A stretch of DNA of 64,000 nucleotides from Barnesiella viscericola DSM 18177 (lineage in GTDB: Bacteria; Bacteroidota; Bacteroidia; Bacteroidales; Barnesiellaceae): positions 2,418,001-2,482,000 of the forward strand of contig NZ_CP007034.1 in NCBI RefSeq assembly GCF_000512915.1. The letters run 5' to 3'. Below are positions 1 through 9,177 of the stretch, in pieces. Under the pieces are notes generated by a model, which was not told where the DNA came from, did no database searches, and saw only the letters and a list, made by a program, of their open reading frames with translations. A program made the position numbers and the translations under genes. Position 1 is the first letter of the stretch. Each line of letters begins with the position of its first letter.

Positions 1-355
1 ACGAGTATTTCTTGATTTCCTGTCCCAGAGCGGTGCCGCGAATGAAATCGGGGTGGAACAGCAGCCCGTGTCCCGAGGGGTGGCTGTTTTTTGCCATGGT
101 CACCTCGGCTACCTGTCCCGGGGCAAAGCAGACGATAGTTCCCTCCTGGTAATCGTAGGGCTGGCGTCCGTAGGTGATGTCACCGCATTTGGTGTTTTTC
201 AGGAACAGGGCATACACCCCGTAGTTGACTTTGAAATGTTCGGGCCATTGGGTGGCTTGGGATAAATCGACCACCGAGACCATCGGGTGCAGGGTTTCGA
301 GTCCGAATATCTTGTTGTACTTGTCGACCGAGTCGAGCATGATTACATCTTCCAT
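1..355 (-). CDS. AraC-type regulator, N-terminal part (cut by window edge)
   Basis: About 118 residues of the N-terminal sensor domain of an AraC-type transcription factor are visible; the DNA-binding C-terminus lies outside the window. The segment with ETLHPMVSVVDLS and YGRQPYDYQEG lines up by eye with the N-terminus of the AraC-type protein at 1496-2410 (KTLHPTVSLIPL, FGRREYDFSDG), and both share an (A/S)PGQ motif, so the two are paralogues. The ATG at 353-355 is the first in frame; another Met lies five codons on. It is transcribed away from the CMD-cupin gene at 642. The family assignment rests on this similarity, because the helix-turn-helix is not in view. Confidence 0.75.
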   Translation of the reverse strand, partial: MEDVIMLDSVDKYNKIFGLETLHPMVSVVDLSQATQWPEHFKVNYGVYALFLKNTKCGDITYGRQPYDYQEGTIVCFAPGQVAEVTMAKNSHPSGHGLLFHPDFIRGTALGQEIKKYS

Positions 356-582
356 ATTGCAGTAGGTTTTGTCACACTGCAAATATAGTGTTTAATCCCG
401 TATCTCATTCATATTGCACGAGATATCCATGATTGGGGTATAAATATCCGTAAATGGTATACAGGCGTCGCAGGGAGGGTTTCCTGCTTTTATCATGTTC
501 CCCTCCGACCAGTATGACTGAAAACCCACGTTCGGGTATAATCATCGGTAATTTATATACAAAGATGGCGCGTGAGATGTCC

Positions 583-590
583 TACCTTTG
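583..590 (+). promoter_or_regulatory. Candidate -7 box (TACCTTTG) for the CMD-cupin gene
   Basis: TACCTTTG fits the Bacteroidetes -7 consensus TAnnTTTG and lies 51 nt before the ATG at 642. No clear TTTG -33 box is present 19-21 nt upstream, so this is a partial match. Confidence 0.45.
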
Positions 591-641
591 TAGCGAGGAA
601 AAAGAAGGACAAAACAATTCAAAAACAAAAAATACAAGCAT

Positions 642-1469
642 ATGAGAAGAATTTTATTTATACTTGCGCTTGTCGCATGGACGATAAACAGTACTACTAT
701 TATGGCACAGGAAAAAATCAAACAGACGGCTGGCCGTGACCAGCTAGGGGAGTTTGCCCCTCAATTCGCCGCACTTAACGACGACGTGCTCTTCGGTGAG
801 GTGTGGAGCCGTACCGATAAACTGGGATTGCGTGATCGTAGCCTGGTGACTATCACCTCGCTTATCAGCCAGGGTATTACCGACAGTTCACTGACCTATC
901 ATTTGCAGACCGCCAGGCAGAACGGAATCACCCGTACCGAGATTGCCGAGATTATCACCCACATCGGTTTCTATGCCGGTTGGCCCAAGGCCTGGGCTGC
1001 CTTTCGGTTGGCCAAGGAGGTGTGGGCCGAGGATACCGCGGGCGATGATGCCCGGGCGGCTTTCCAGCGCGAGATGATATTCCCGATAGGCGAGCCCAAC
1101 ACGGCCTATGCCCGATATTTCATCGGGAACAGCTATCTGGCACCCATCTCCCGCGAGCAGGTGGTAGTGTCGAACGTGACCTTTGAACCGGGTTGCCGGA
1201 ACAACTGGCATATCCATCGGGCCAAAAACGGGGGCGGGCAGATGCTTATCGGCGTAGCCGGCCGCGGTTGGTACCAGGAGGAGGGTAAACCGGCGGTTGA
1301 GATTCTTCCCGGTACGGTAATCCATATCCCGGCTAACGTAAAACACTGGCACGGTGCGGCCGCCGACAGCTGGTTTGCTCACCTGGCTTTCGAGATTCCC
1401 GGCGAGGAGACGGCCAACGAATGGCTGGAACCGGTCTCGGACGAGGCTTATAACCAACTGGACAAGTAA
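642..1469 (+). CDS. Secreted carboxymuconolactone decarboxylase-cupin fusion protein
   Basis: 275 residues. A signal peptide (hydrophobic stretch to about residue 22, ending MAQ) points to export. Residues about 35-135 form a CMD/AhpD-like helical domain (RDRSLVTITSLIS, then GFYAGWPKAWAA); the usual CxxC redox pair of AhpD is not visible, so peroxidase activity is not indicated. Residues about 170-265 form a cupin barrel (PGCRNNWHIHRAKNGGGQ, PGTVIHIPANVKHWHGA) whose His residues look able to bind a metal. Bacteroidales have many such fusions of unknown substrate. The AraC-type gene at 1496 starts 27 nt downstream on the same strand and is probably co-transcribed, suggesting a local regulator-enzyme pair. 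Confidence 0.85.
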   Translation: MRRILFILALVAWTINSTTIMAQEKIKQTAGRDQLGEFAPQFAALNDDVLFGEVWSRTDKLGLRDRSLVTITSLISQGITDSSLTYHLQTARQNGITRTEIAEIITHIGFYAGWPKAWAAFRLAKEVWAEDTAGDDARAAFQREMIFPIGEPNTAYARYFIGNSYLAPISREQVVVSNVTFEPGCRNNWHIHRAKNGGGQMLIGVAGRGWYQEEGKPAVEILPGTVIHIPANVKHWHGAAADSWFAHLAFEIPGEETANEWLEPVSDEAYNQLDK

Positions 1470-1495
1470 TCTGGATAAACGCTTGGGCAAGACCG

Positions 1496-2410
1496 ATGAC
1501 TACTCCGTTGACTATAAAGACCGTATCCCGTTGCAATCAACTCTTCTCGGTGAAGACGCTTCACCCCACGGTAAGCCTGATTCCGCTTGGCGGTTGCACG
1601 TCGTTGTCGCAACCGCTGCGGTTGGGCCTCTATGCGGTGTGGCTGACGGCTGGCGGGGGAGGCAGTCCGGTCTTTTTTGGTCGACGCGAGTATGACTTTT
1701 CCGACGGTATGCTCGTGGCTTCGTCGCCCGGCCAACTGGTTGATAGCGACTGGTGGGGCGGCTGCAACGGAGCAGAGGGTTGGTTGCTCTGTTTCCACCC
1801 TTTGTGGATACGCCTTTTGAAGGGGGGGCGCGAGGCGGGAGCTCATTCGTTCTTCCGGTATAGGCCCGACGAGGCTTTGCACCTCTCGTTGCGGGAGTGT
1901 ACGGCTCTGTTTCGCGAGATGGACGGCCTGGAAGAGGAGCTACGCTGGGGTATCGACGAGTGTAGCCGGGCTATTCTCGGCGACCGCATGGGGCTGTTGC
2001 TCGACTACGTGGCCCGCTTCTACAAGCGGCAGTTCATTACCCGACGTGAGGTGGAGGCCGATTGGCTGGGAGCGACCGACACGTGGCTGGAACAGTTCTT
2101 CCGGTCGGGACAGGCTCGCCATTCCGCTTTGCCTACGGCCGAGACGTTGGCCGCCCGAGCAGGTTGTTCGCCCGCCTATTTCGACGACGCATTGAGGCAG
2201 GCAACCGGGAAAGATACCCGTAACTATGTCAATGCCAAGCGTATTGCCTTGGCTGAGTCTCTTTTGCAGCAGGGCCGGCTGAGTGTGGAGGAGGTGGCCG
2301 AGACTTTGGGATTCCCTACCGGGCACGATTTCTGCACCGTGTTCCGCCGGTTGCGGGGTGAAATGCCCGGTATGCCTTGTTGTTGCCGCGAAATGGGAAT
2401 ATTGAATTAG
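1496..2410 (+). CDS. AraC-family transcriptional regulator
   Basis: 304 residues: an N-terminal sensor domain (about 1-150) and a C-terminal AraC helix-turn-helix region (about 205-295; TLAARAGCSPAYFDDAL, then SVEEVAETLGFPTGHDFCTVFRR). The extreme C-terminus (PGMPCCCREMGILN) departs from the usual GxTPxxYR ending, so the second recognition helix region is slightly unusual. It follows the CMD-cupin gene by 27 nt and resembles the partial regulator at 1-355. Likely role, by inference: control of the neighbouring CMD-cupin gene. Confidence 0.85.
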   Translation: MTTPLTIKTVSRCNQLFSVKTLHPTVSLIPLGGCTSLSQPLRLGLYAVWLTAGGGGSPVFFGRREYDFSDGMLVASSPGQLVDSDWWGGCNGAEGWLLCFHPLWIRLLKGGREAGAHSFFRYRPDEALHLSLRECTALFREMDGLEEELRWGIDECSRAILGDRMGLLLDYVARFYKRQFITRREVEADWLGATDTWLEQFFRSGQARHSALPTAETLAARAGCSPAYFDDALRQATGKDTRNYVNAKRIALAESLLQQGRLSVEEVAETLGFPTGHDFCTVFRRLRGEMPGMPCCCREMGILN

Positions 2411-2553
2411 TATCGCGTTTACTTGTCTTTTACCTTCGTCCGGCATGTAGCTCTTGGGTTATTTCAGGGCAAGTGCAAGAGACGGCGATAAGGAGTGAAT
2501 AGTTGAACCAGGGTCGGTTGCGATTCGGCGCCGCCCCGCAATAATAGCTGATT

Positions 2554-3537
2554 ATGAACATACGAAGAAACATTTTTACCTTTTTACTGGTAGCCGGTGC
2601 GATGGCCGGTTGTGCCAATGCCCAGCATCAGTCCGAGGCTACCCGACCCGATGCGCCGACGGCCGGCGATTCGATACCCAAAGTGTATCTGTTCAAGGAA
2701 ATATCGTCCGAGAATCTGGTCAAGATTTATCAGGCGCTTGGTCGTGAGGCTCACGGAAAAGTGGCGGTGAAACTGTCGACCGGCGAACCGGGCGGCCATA
2801 ATTTTCTGCAACCGGCCTTGATCAAAGAGTTGGTGCAACTGGTCAATGGCACTATCGTGGAGTGTAATACCGCTTACGGAGGCGGTCGTTCCGATACCGA
2901 GAGTCATCGCCGGGCTGCTGCCGACCACGGCTTCACGGCCATAGCACCGGTCGATATCATGGATGCCGAGGGTGAGGTGGAGTTGCCAGTGACCGGAGGC
3001 AAGCACCTGACCCGCGACATTGTGGGAAAGAATTTCCTGAACTACGATTTCACGATTGTCCTCTCGCATTTCAAGGGTCATGCCATGGGCGGTTTCGGTG
3101 GGGCCATCAAAAACATGTCGATCGGCATCGCCTCGTCGAATGGCAAGCGGCTGATTCATTCGGCCGGAACCAGCACGACCAGTTGGGGTAATCCGGCGCA
3201 GGACGATTTTCTGGAATCGATGGCCGAGGCTGCCAAGGCTGTCGCCGACCATTGTGGTGAGAATATCCTATACATCAGCGTAGCCAACAATCTTTCGGTC
3301 GATTGCGACTGCGACTCGTCGCCGGCCGACCCGCAGATGGGCGACATAGGCATTCTGGCTTCGCTCGACCCGGTAGCGCTCGACAGGGCCTGTACCGATT
3401 TGGTGCGCTCGTCTGCCGACCACGGTAAGATTCATCTCATCGAGCGTATCGACTCGCGGCATGGCATGCACACGCTCGATCATGCCGAAGCCCTCGGTAT
3501 GGGCAGCCAGCAATATGAACTGGTGGCTCTCGATTGA
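2554..3537 (+). CDS. DUF362 family protein, probable lipoprotein
   Basis: 327 residues. The N-terminus (hydrophobic, then AMAGC at about residue 19) looks like a lipoprotein signal with a slightly unusual -3 residue, so periplasmic or membrane anchoring is likely. The body matches the DUF362 family: VAVKLSTGEPGG near residue 68, the GGGRSDTESHRRAA segment, SHFKGHAMGGFGGAIKN near 175, and a late Cys cluster (VDCDCDSS) before a DPVALDRACTDLV helix. In anaerobes DUF362 proteins often carry an added ferredoxin domain; none is present here. Substrate unknown. It converges on porU and is followed by a terminator at 3616. Confidence 0.8.
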   Translation: MNIRRNIFTFLLVAGAMAGCANAQHQSEATRPDAPTAGDSIPKVYLFKEISSENLVKIYQALGREAHGKVAVKLSTGEPGGHNFLQPALIKELVQLVNGTIVECNTAYGGGRSDTESHRRAAADHGFTAIAPVDIMDAEGEVELPVTGGKHLTRDIVGKNFLNYDFTIVLSHFKGHAMGGFGGAIKNMSIGIASSNGKRLIHSAGTSTTSWGNPAQDDFLESMAEAAKAVADHCGENILYISVANNLSVDCDCDSSPADPQMGDIGILASLDPVALDRACTDLVRSSADHGKIHLIERIDSRHGMHTLDHAEALGMGSQQYELVALD

Positions 3538-3615
3538 TATTTGCATAGGGGGGTGATGATCGGTAAGCCCTACGGTCTCTCCTCCCGTTTTTAACTGAAT
3601 GGCACATAAGTTTTT

Positions 3616-3667
3616 CCCCTCCCGCTCGTCTTTCCCTTTATGGGAAAACGGTGGAGAGGGGATTTTT
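3616..3667 (+). terminator. Intrinsic terminator after the DUF362 gene
   Basis: A stem of CCCCTC (3616-3621) with GAGGGG (3656-3661), containing an inner TTTCCC/GGGAAA stem, is followed by a T run. It lies between the convergent DUF362 and porU genes and terminates the plus strand. Confidence 0.65.
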
Positions 3668-3738
3668 CTGTTGTTCCAGGCGAGAGCGTGTGGGGGTACC
3701 GGCTCATCTCTGGACCAGTTACAAAAGGTGCGGTGATA

Positions 3739-6700
3739 TTATTGGCCCGTAACACATAGCTTCTTGGAGCGGGTAGCCTCGTGCTCGTTGTCGGTCGAGA
3801 TGATGGCCTTGTAGAGGTATATGCCACCGGGCACCCGGTTGCCGCTGCTGTCGGTCAAGTCCCAGTTGACGGGATAGGACTTGAACATGTCGGAGATCCC
3901 TTTGCCCGAGTACCGCCACACCTCCATACCCATGAGGTTGTAGACCGATATGGTCACGTTGATGATGGCATCGGGGCGGTTGTGGCGGAGGTAGAAGTTG
4001 GTCGATGTGTGGGCCGGGTTCTGGTCGGCATAGAGGTCATAGATGACCGGTTTGAGCCCGGCTTTCACCGAGAAGGAGAGTTCGACTTCCGACGAGTTGT
4101 TTTCGGTATCCCACACTTTCAACCGCAGGCTGTGGTTGCCTTCGCTCAGTCCGCTCAGGGGATAGGTGATGACTCCGCGACCAAACTCGCCCACCGTAGG
4201 CTCGAAATAGGAGGCCACATCGGTGTACAGGGTGCGGTTGTCGAGGGTGACCGTCATCTGGTGGCCTATCCCGGCATCGGAGATGTTGATGCCCGAGGGG
4301 TCGTACACCTCGGCGATGAGCAGGGGCGACTCGTTGACCTGGTCGCCGTTTTTGAAATCGTCGGAGTTGAGGTAGGCATAGTATATTTCGGGCCCTTCGA
4401 AATCATCGTTCGAGCTGTCGTTGAAACCGCCCACGATAAAGTTCGATTCGTTGCCGCTGCCCTCCTGGTTTGCATCGTTATAGCAATAGAGGTTGATCAA
4501 CCCCTTGTCGTCGGCGAAATTGATTTCCCGCGGTACTTTGAAGGCAATTTCGAACTGGCCGCCTACGATAGAGTCCTTGCCCACATAGAGCCGGTTACTT
4601 CGTTCCGAAAACTCGAAGACCGAGCCCTCTTTACCGTAGCCGTGGGTCACGACCGAGACCTCCGAATCGTAGACGGTGGGGCAGATGATGCCGTTGTAGT
4701 CGGTGGCCTTCTCGCCTTGCGGGGTATAGACCTCGCCCTTGATGAAGACCGAGTCGCGCGCCTGTATGGTTGGGGTTGTCTGGGTAATGTCGTAGCCGTT
4801 GATTTCGGTCACCTTGATCTGATATTCGGGATAGAGCAGTTTCAGAGCCGGATCCCCCAGCAAGGTGTAGTTCAGCTTGTTGCTGTCGGTCTGCTGTATG
4901 CTGCATTTGGCCTTGCGCAAGATGTCGCCCAATCGGGGATAGTTGCCGTTTTCGTCGCGGGTGAATATGCTTTGAGCTACGCCCTTGTTGAGGTAGTGAT
5001 TGTCGCTGATGTAGACCACTCGGGTTGTGGTGATGAGGGCAATGCCTCCGCCGCTGGGGTTGAGGCACAGAATCTCGCCGGCCGAGGTATCCTCGTGATC
5101 GTAGCGTCCGAAGTCGCAGGTGGCCGTGATGAAGAGCGGTAACCGCTTCAAGTACATGGACTGTATGTCGGTGATGTTGAGCAGGTTCTCGTGCGTCCAG
5201 GCCACGGTGCTGCCATGACCTATGTAGTCGATGACAAGCACCCCGTCGTCGAGTACCTGGAACAGTTTCTTTTTGGCTGTGGGGTAGGTGCGACCTGTCG
5301 AGGTGATTTCGGCCGTGTAGGCATCGGTGTAGATTTTGTTGATGAAACAGTGGGCGTCGCTGTTCTCCAAAATCTTGGAAATGTCCTCGGCCTGTGACAT
5401 GTGCTCGGCATAGTTTTCGTCGTCGGCCACGATGCACACCTGGTTTTTCCAGGAGCCTTTGTCGGTATTGGCTATGTAGCCGGCCAATTTGGAAACTACA
5501 TCTTTGGCCTCCTGCTCGCTCTTTACGGGTAACCGGCCTACACTCACCCGCAGTTTGTCTGAGGCAATGCGTACTCCTGAATTATCATCGAGGAAGCCAA
5601 AGTAGTCGTCGGTCGTGTAGGAAGCCCGTTCGTCCGCTCCGGTCCCGTGCTGGTAGGTAAGCAGGGTGGGGTATTTCACATATTTGCCGGTCTCGCTTAT
5701 CTTTCGGTTGTCGTAGAGCCCCTTCCCGAAGAGTAGCAGATAGAGCTGTTTGCCGTTGACTCCTCCCTCACGGTCGAAAAACATCTTCATCAGCCGGCGA
5801 TAGGCGGTAGCATCGGGTGTGCCCGATGAAAATTCGTTGAATACGGTCGTGTGTTCGATCACGGCAACTTCCATGCCGTCGAGTTGCTGATGCAGCTGGG
5901 CGATGCTTTGGGCATAGGAGAGATACTCTTTGGGCGCCAGAATCACCAGGTCGGGGGTAGCCATGCCGTGCAGATTCTGATTGGCTACGGTCTCGACAAA
6001 AGATACCGAGGTTTGAGTCGCTTCGGTATCGAAGGCCACATACTCTTCGTTGTCCCGGGTAGGGACGAAGCGGGCATTTCCGTTCTCGACAGTGGGGACA
6101 ATGTTGACGGGGTTCTGGGGGTCCGAAATGTCCCAGATGCGAGTTGTCGACGTGTAGCCAGGCAGCTTGTAACAGCTGTTTTGCGGCACCTCTTTCAGTC
6201 GGAACTGGATACTGCCGTTGTAGAGTTGCAGTTTGCGTTTGTAGTTGAAGCGGAAATAGTTGAGCCGGGCCAGCGAGAGGCTTCCCCCGCTTTGACGGAA
6301 GAGGAGCGAGAAGGTAAGTTCTTCGCTGTCGAGGTAAATCTCTTTGAGGGTCGACGTGGTTTCAAAGAAGTCGTAGGTGCTCTCCGAGCTGCTGGGCACT
6401 CTGTCTGACGTGCTTTCAGGCAACGTTTCTCCCTGATAGGTGAATACCAGATAGCTGCTGCCGCCCACCACTTTGGCTCCGAACGAAGTGCGCAGTTTCA
6501 CCGGTGCGGTGTTGTCTACGCCAGGCATCTCGAAGGTGAAGTTGCGCGAGGTGGTATAGCGGAAATCTTCGCCCAGAAAGGTGCGGCCCGTGGCGCCGGG
6601 CGAGTAGAGTTTCTGTTCGTAGACGGCATGTTCGTCAAACGAGGTAATGTCGGTCATGCCCGTCGCGGCACTGCCGTTACGGTCGGTCAGCGCGGCCGTG

Positions 6701-7167
6701 ACGCTCTTGCTGTCGGTGATGAAATAGTATCCGGCCGTAGAGTAGGTGTTCTGTTCATGCTCATATTCCTGGTTCTTTTCGTTGTAGCTCCATGTAATGG
6801 GGCCTTGGGCGTAGAACAGAATTTTGGATCCGGTGCGCAGAATGGGGATTTGGGTCAGGTCGTCGGCATCGTCCTCCGAGAAGGTTTCGGGCAGCATGGC
6901 CCCCCCGTATCCGAAAATCGTTACGGCATCGGGATTGGAGAATCCCCATCGGTTTAGCTCCCGGTAGGTAATCTGGTGGATTCCCGATTGGTAAACGGCA
7001 ATCTTCACCCACAACCCGTCGGCCAGTTGCGACCGCGAAGCATAATGGCTGGCATTGAGTGCCCGCGACGGCATCGCCGTAAGCAGGGCTCCCCCCACGC
7101 AGAGCCACCAGAGCAGCCGGGGCAGGAGGATTTTTGTGAATATGGCGTGTTGTGCAGTTGCTTTCAT
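3739..7167 (-). CDS. porU: Type IX secretion system sortase PorU (C25 gingipain-like)
   Basis: 1142 residues, normal for PorU, the outer-surface transpeptidase-like sortase that removes C-terminal signals of type IX cargo and joins them to anionic lipopolysaccharide. A signal-type hydrophobic segment lies at about residues 12-37. The C25 catalytic pair is visible: His in IGHGST near residue 652 and Cys in TATCDFGRY near residue 684. The N-terminal region (QSGIHQITYRELNRWGF) and the C-terminal NRVPGGIYLYKA segment, a type A sorting-domain ending, also fit. It is divergent from a short protein bearing a typical type IX C-terminal domain at 7464. Its presence marks the host as type IX secretion-competent. 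Confidence 0.95.
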   Translation of the reverse strand: MKATAQHAIFTKILLPRLLWWLCVGGALLTAMPSRALNASHYASRSQLADGLWVKIAVYQSGIHQITYRELNRWGFSNPDAVTIFGYGGAMLPETFSEDDADDLTQIPILRTGSKILFYAQGPITWSYNEKNQEYEHEQNTYSTAGYYFITDSKSVTAALTDRNGSAATGMTDITSFDEHAVYEQKLYSPGATGRTFLGEDFRYTTSRNFTFEMPGVDNTAPVKLRTSFGAKVVGGSSYLVFTYQGETLPESTSDRVPSSSESTYDFFETTSTLKEIYLDSEELTFSLLFRQSGGSLSLARLNYFRFNYKRKLQLYNGSIQFRLKEVPQNSCYKLPGYTSTTRIWDISDPQNPVNIVPTVENGNARFVPTRDNEEYVAFDTEATQTSVSFVETVANQNLHGMATPDLVILAPKEYLSYAQSIAQLHQQLDGMEVAVIEHTTVFNEFSSGTPDATAYRRLMKMFFDREGGVNGKQLYLLLFGKGLYDNRKISETGKYVKYPTLLTYQHGTGADERASYTTDDYFGFLDDNSGVRIASDKLRVSVGRLPVKSEQEAKDVVSKLAGYIANTDKGSWKNQVCIVADDENYAEHMSQAEDISKILENSDAHCFINKIYTDAYTAEITSTGRTYPTAKKKLFQVLDDGVLVIDYIGHGSTVAWTHENLLNITDIQSMYLKRLPLFITATCDFGRYDHEDTSAGEILCLNPSGGGIALITTTRVVYISDNHYLNKGVAQSIFTRDENGNYPRLGDILRKAKCSIQQTDSNKLNYTLLGDPALKLLYPEYQIKVTEINGYDITQTTPTIQARDSVFIKGEVYTPQGEKATDYNGIICPTVYDSEVSVVTHGYGKEGSVFEFSERSNRLYVGKDSIVGGQFEIAFKVPREINFADDKGLINLYCYNDANQEGSGNESNFIVGGFNDSSNDDFEGPEIYYAYLNSDDFKNGDQVNESPLLIAEVYDPSGINISDAGIGHQMTVTLDNRTLYTDVASYFEPTVGEFGRGVITYPLSGLSEGNHSLRLKVWDTENNSSEVELSFSVKAGLKPVIYDLYADQNPAHTSTNFYLRHNRPDAIINVTISVYNLMGMEVWRYSGKGISDMFKSYPVNWDLTDSSGNRVPGGIYLYKAIISTDNEHEATRSKKLCVTGQ

Positions 7168-7387
7168 CGTATCTTATATAACGGGTGAAAAACCGTATTA
7201 TTGCGGGCTGAAAGAAAAACTATCCGAATGCTCGGTGATTGGCCGCTCCTGATTATTTAAGGATATGATTCCTGTCGGATAGCCGTTTTTTTGTAAATAA
7301 AATAGATGGTTTGATTGTCATTGTGTCGTAATAATGAACATAAATTAAGCCTAGATGTTTTTATTATAATGATATTTGTGGCATTAT

Positions 7388-7419
7388 TTTGTTGTTTAAT
7401 ATAAAGTTTTGTATATTTG
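7388..7419 (+). promoter_or_regulatory. Bacteroidetes promoter TTTG-N20-TATATTTG
   Basis: TTTG at 7388-7391, a 20-nt spacer and TATATTTG at 7412-7419 match the sigma-ABfr consensus well. Transcription would begin near 7425, leaving about 40 nt of leader before the ATG at 7464. The rest of the 296-bp divergent gap to porU shows no further clear signal. Confidence 0.75.
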
Positions 7420-7463
7420 CCAGCAATATAAAATATGTATCATTTATAAAAATTAATTTTATT

Positions 7464-8633
7464 ATGAAGAAAATTACTTTTTATTCTTTTAAAAAATCGT
7501 TGTTGACCATGGCGGCTGTAATGGGTTGCGTTTCGTTGTCTTATGGTCAAGAGGCCGTAGAAGCCAGTTATGACGACTTTGGTAAACCCACTGCCGCTAC
7601 AGACGGTAACAAACACTGGCAAACCAAAGGCGAAGTGTTGAATGTAGTCAATGTGGCCGAGGAGTCTCCCTTGACCTTTACTCCTGAAGGCTCAGCGGGT
7701 TATCAGGCTTGGGACAATAGTGATAATCCTATTTTGGTCTATCCCGGCGGAGCTTCTTTCGACTTGAAAGTAACTTATGATAAAGATGGTTGGGGTTGCC
7801 TCACGGTATTCCTGTTGAGAAGTGGAGTAACTCCGAGTGCTGACGACAAGATTTTCGGAACCTATGACGGGAATTGGATAAGTTCTGGAGATAATAATAA
7901 TCTTTATAACAGTATATCTGCCGCTGCAGAAGAAGGAGTTACCGTTTCTTCTAATGACAGAACTGTTTCTTTCCCGATTACCATACCGGAAGATATGACC
8001 GAAGGTCAAATGGCTGTGGTTAGATTTATTATCTGTAAGGATGCTGCATCAGAAAATAAGCCATATGATGGGACTCCCAATACTACGACTGCTTATGAGT
8101 TGGCCTACTGCGACTATGTGGTTAAAGTCGTTCCCAAGAAAGATTATGGCTCTGTAACGCTGGTTCCTGTTGCCACCGAACAAGGTTCTGCCGAGATTCA
8201 ATCGTACGACGAGGCTACGAGCTCTTGGGTTAGTGCCAGCGACCTGAGCCGTGTAGAGATTGGTACTGAGTTGCGTGTAGCCGTTACGCCGGCCGAAGGT
8301 TATTCTGTAAGTAGCGTTATGAAGAACGCAACTGCTCTGACGGCAAACGAGGAGGACGGTTGTTTCTATTTCACGGTTGACGAAGAGAATATCGCTATCT
8401 TGGTATCTTTCCAGGTAGCATCGTCGATCGACCGGGTAGAGTCGCAAAATGTCTACTACAACGCCGGTGAGGCTGTGCTTTACACCGCCGATGCTCAACG
8501 TGTCGAAATCTTCGATTTGAGCGGCCGTGTAGTGATGAGAGCTGCCGATGTGGCATCGGTCGATGTATCGACGCTGAATGGTGGTGTATATATCGCCGTA
8601 GTAGACGGAAAGGTTGTTAAATTCGTGAAATAA
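7464..8633 (+). CDS. Secreted protein with type IX secretion C-terminal sorting domain
   Basis: 389 residues from the ATG at 7464; an earlier in-frame ATG at 7389 lies upstream of the predicted promoter -7 box and would add an unlikely leader, so it was rejected. Signal peptide MKKITFYSFKKSLLTMAAV up to about SYG. Residues about 30-225 are a beta-rich domain I do not recognise. Residues about 228-310 look like a repeat-type module (VTPAEGYSVSSVMKNATAL). The last 70 residues are a type A sorting domain: the YTADAQRVEIFDLSGRVV and LNGGVYIAVVDGKVVKF pattern. It is therefore probably exported by the type IX system and processed by PorU, encoded divergently next to it. Function unknown. Confidence 0.85.
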   Translation: MKKITFYSFKKSLLTMAAVMGCVSLSYGQEAVEASYDDFGKPTAATDGNKHWQTKGEVLNVVNVAEESPLTFTPEGSAGYQAWDNSDNPILVYPGGASFDLKVTYDKDGWGCLTVFLLRSGVTPSADDKIFGTYDGNWISSGDNNNLYNSISAAAEEGVTVSSNDRTVSFPITIPEDMTEGQMAVVRFIICKDAASENKPYDGTPNTTTAYELAYCDYVVKVVPKKDYGSVTLVPVATEQGSAEIQSYDEATSSWVSASDLSRVEIGTELRVAVTPAEGYSVSSVMKNATALTANEEDGCFYFTVDEENIAILVSFQVASSIDRVESQNVYYNAGEAVLYTADAQRVEIFDLSGRVVMRAADVASVDVSTLNGGVYIAVVDGKVVKFVK

Positions 8634-8658
8634 TTGATTTTATTCACACTACTATACC

Positions 8659-8692
8659 GAGGGGGCTCCTGCATGCAGGGGCCCCTCTTTTT
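8659..8692 (+). terminator. Rho-independent terminator
   Basis: GAGGGG (8659-8664) pairs with CCCCTC (8682-8687) around the palindrome CCTGCATGCAGG, followed by TTTTT. It lies 26 nt after the stop of the type IX cargo gene. Confidence 0.9.
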
Positions 8693-9080
8693 GTATCTGT
8701 ACTTGCCGTTTGTTATCTTTGAATGAGGTAGGGAAGTGGCTAAGTGCGACTTGAAAACTTCGTTTTCCGTTTGTCTCGGCGCTCGCCTTTCACTATATTT
8801 GTTGTAATCAGGTAGGTTTTATTTGACTATCAACAGATTGGATAAAACTCGCACGAGAACGGGCAATGGATAAGAAAAAGCCGGACTGTTCCGAACCGCC
8901 ATATTTCTCATGCTTTCAAATAACTCTTTATCTCACTTGCAAAGATAACACCTTTTTTCTGAAAAAACAGCAAAACAAGTCACAATCAGTCTGGATACAT
9001 AATCACAAGTCATGACTAAACCTTTAAAATAACAACCTGTTCAATAACTTTATTTTGATACGCTCAAAATATTATTTATG
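8693..9080. other. Intergenic stretch without a supportable gene
   Basis: This AT-rich gap separates the GC-rich chromosomal genes from the efflux operon. It contains a plus-strand promoter match (8770-8801) and a minus-strand TATCTTTG near 8941-8948, but no convincing reading frame. It could be a remnant of a lost gene or an old insertion boundary. Confidence 0.5.
8770..8801 (+). promoter_or_regulatory. Orphan promoter TTTG-N20-TATATTTG
   Basis: TTTG at 8770-8773, a 20-nt spacer and TATATTTG at 8794-8801 form a full consensus promoter, yet no plus-strand gene follows before 9177. Confidence 0.5.
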
Positions 9081-9129
9081 AAAAAACTGTGCTAGCAAAG
9101 TTGAAATTAATTCTTTACTGGCACAGTTT
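9081..9129 (-). terminator. Rho-independent terminator of the efflux operon
   Basis: Arms 9084-9100 and 9113-9129 (17 bp, two mismatches, 12-nt loop) form a hairpin. Read on the minus strand it is followed by a run of six T residues, placing it about 50 nt after the last gene of the leftward efflux operon. Confidence 0.8.
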
Positions 9130-9177
9130 AATATACATCCTTCATCATTAGTATCCAATGACTAAGAATAGACGCTA

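Noticed and set aside
3781-5142. Long open frame of 453 codons on the plus strand inside porU
   Set aside because: It is antisense to the well-supported porU coding sequence, has no recognisable domain and reflects GC-rich codon bias.
7411-7420. GTATATTTGC resembling the IntDOT-type integration core GTAnnTTTGC
   Set aside because: The same word is the -7 box of a good promoter, and no second copy or element end is found nearby.
8865-9014. A 49-codon plus-strand frame after the orphan promoter
   Set aside because: No family resemblance, low-complexity composition and no ribosome-site support; could be chance in AT-rich DNA.
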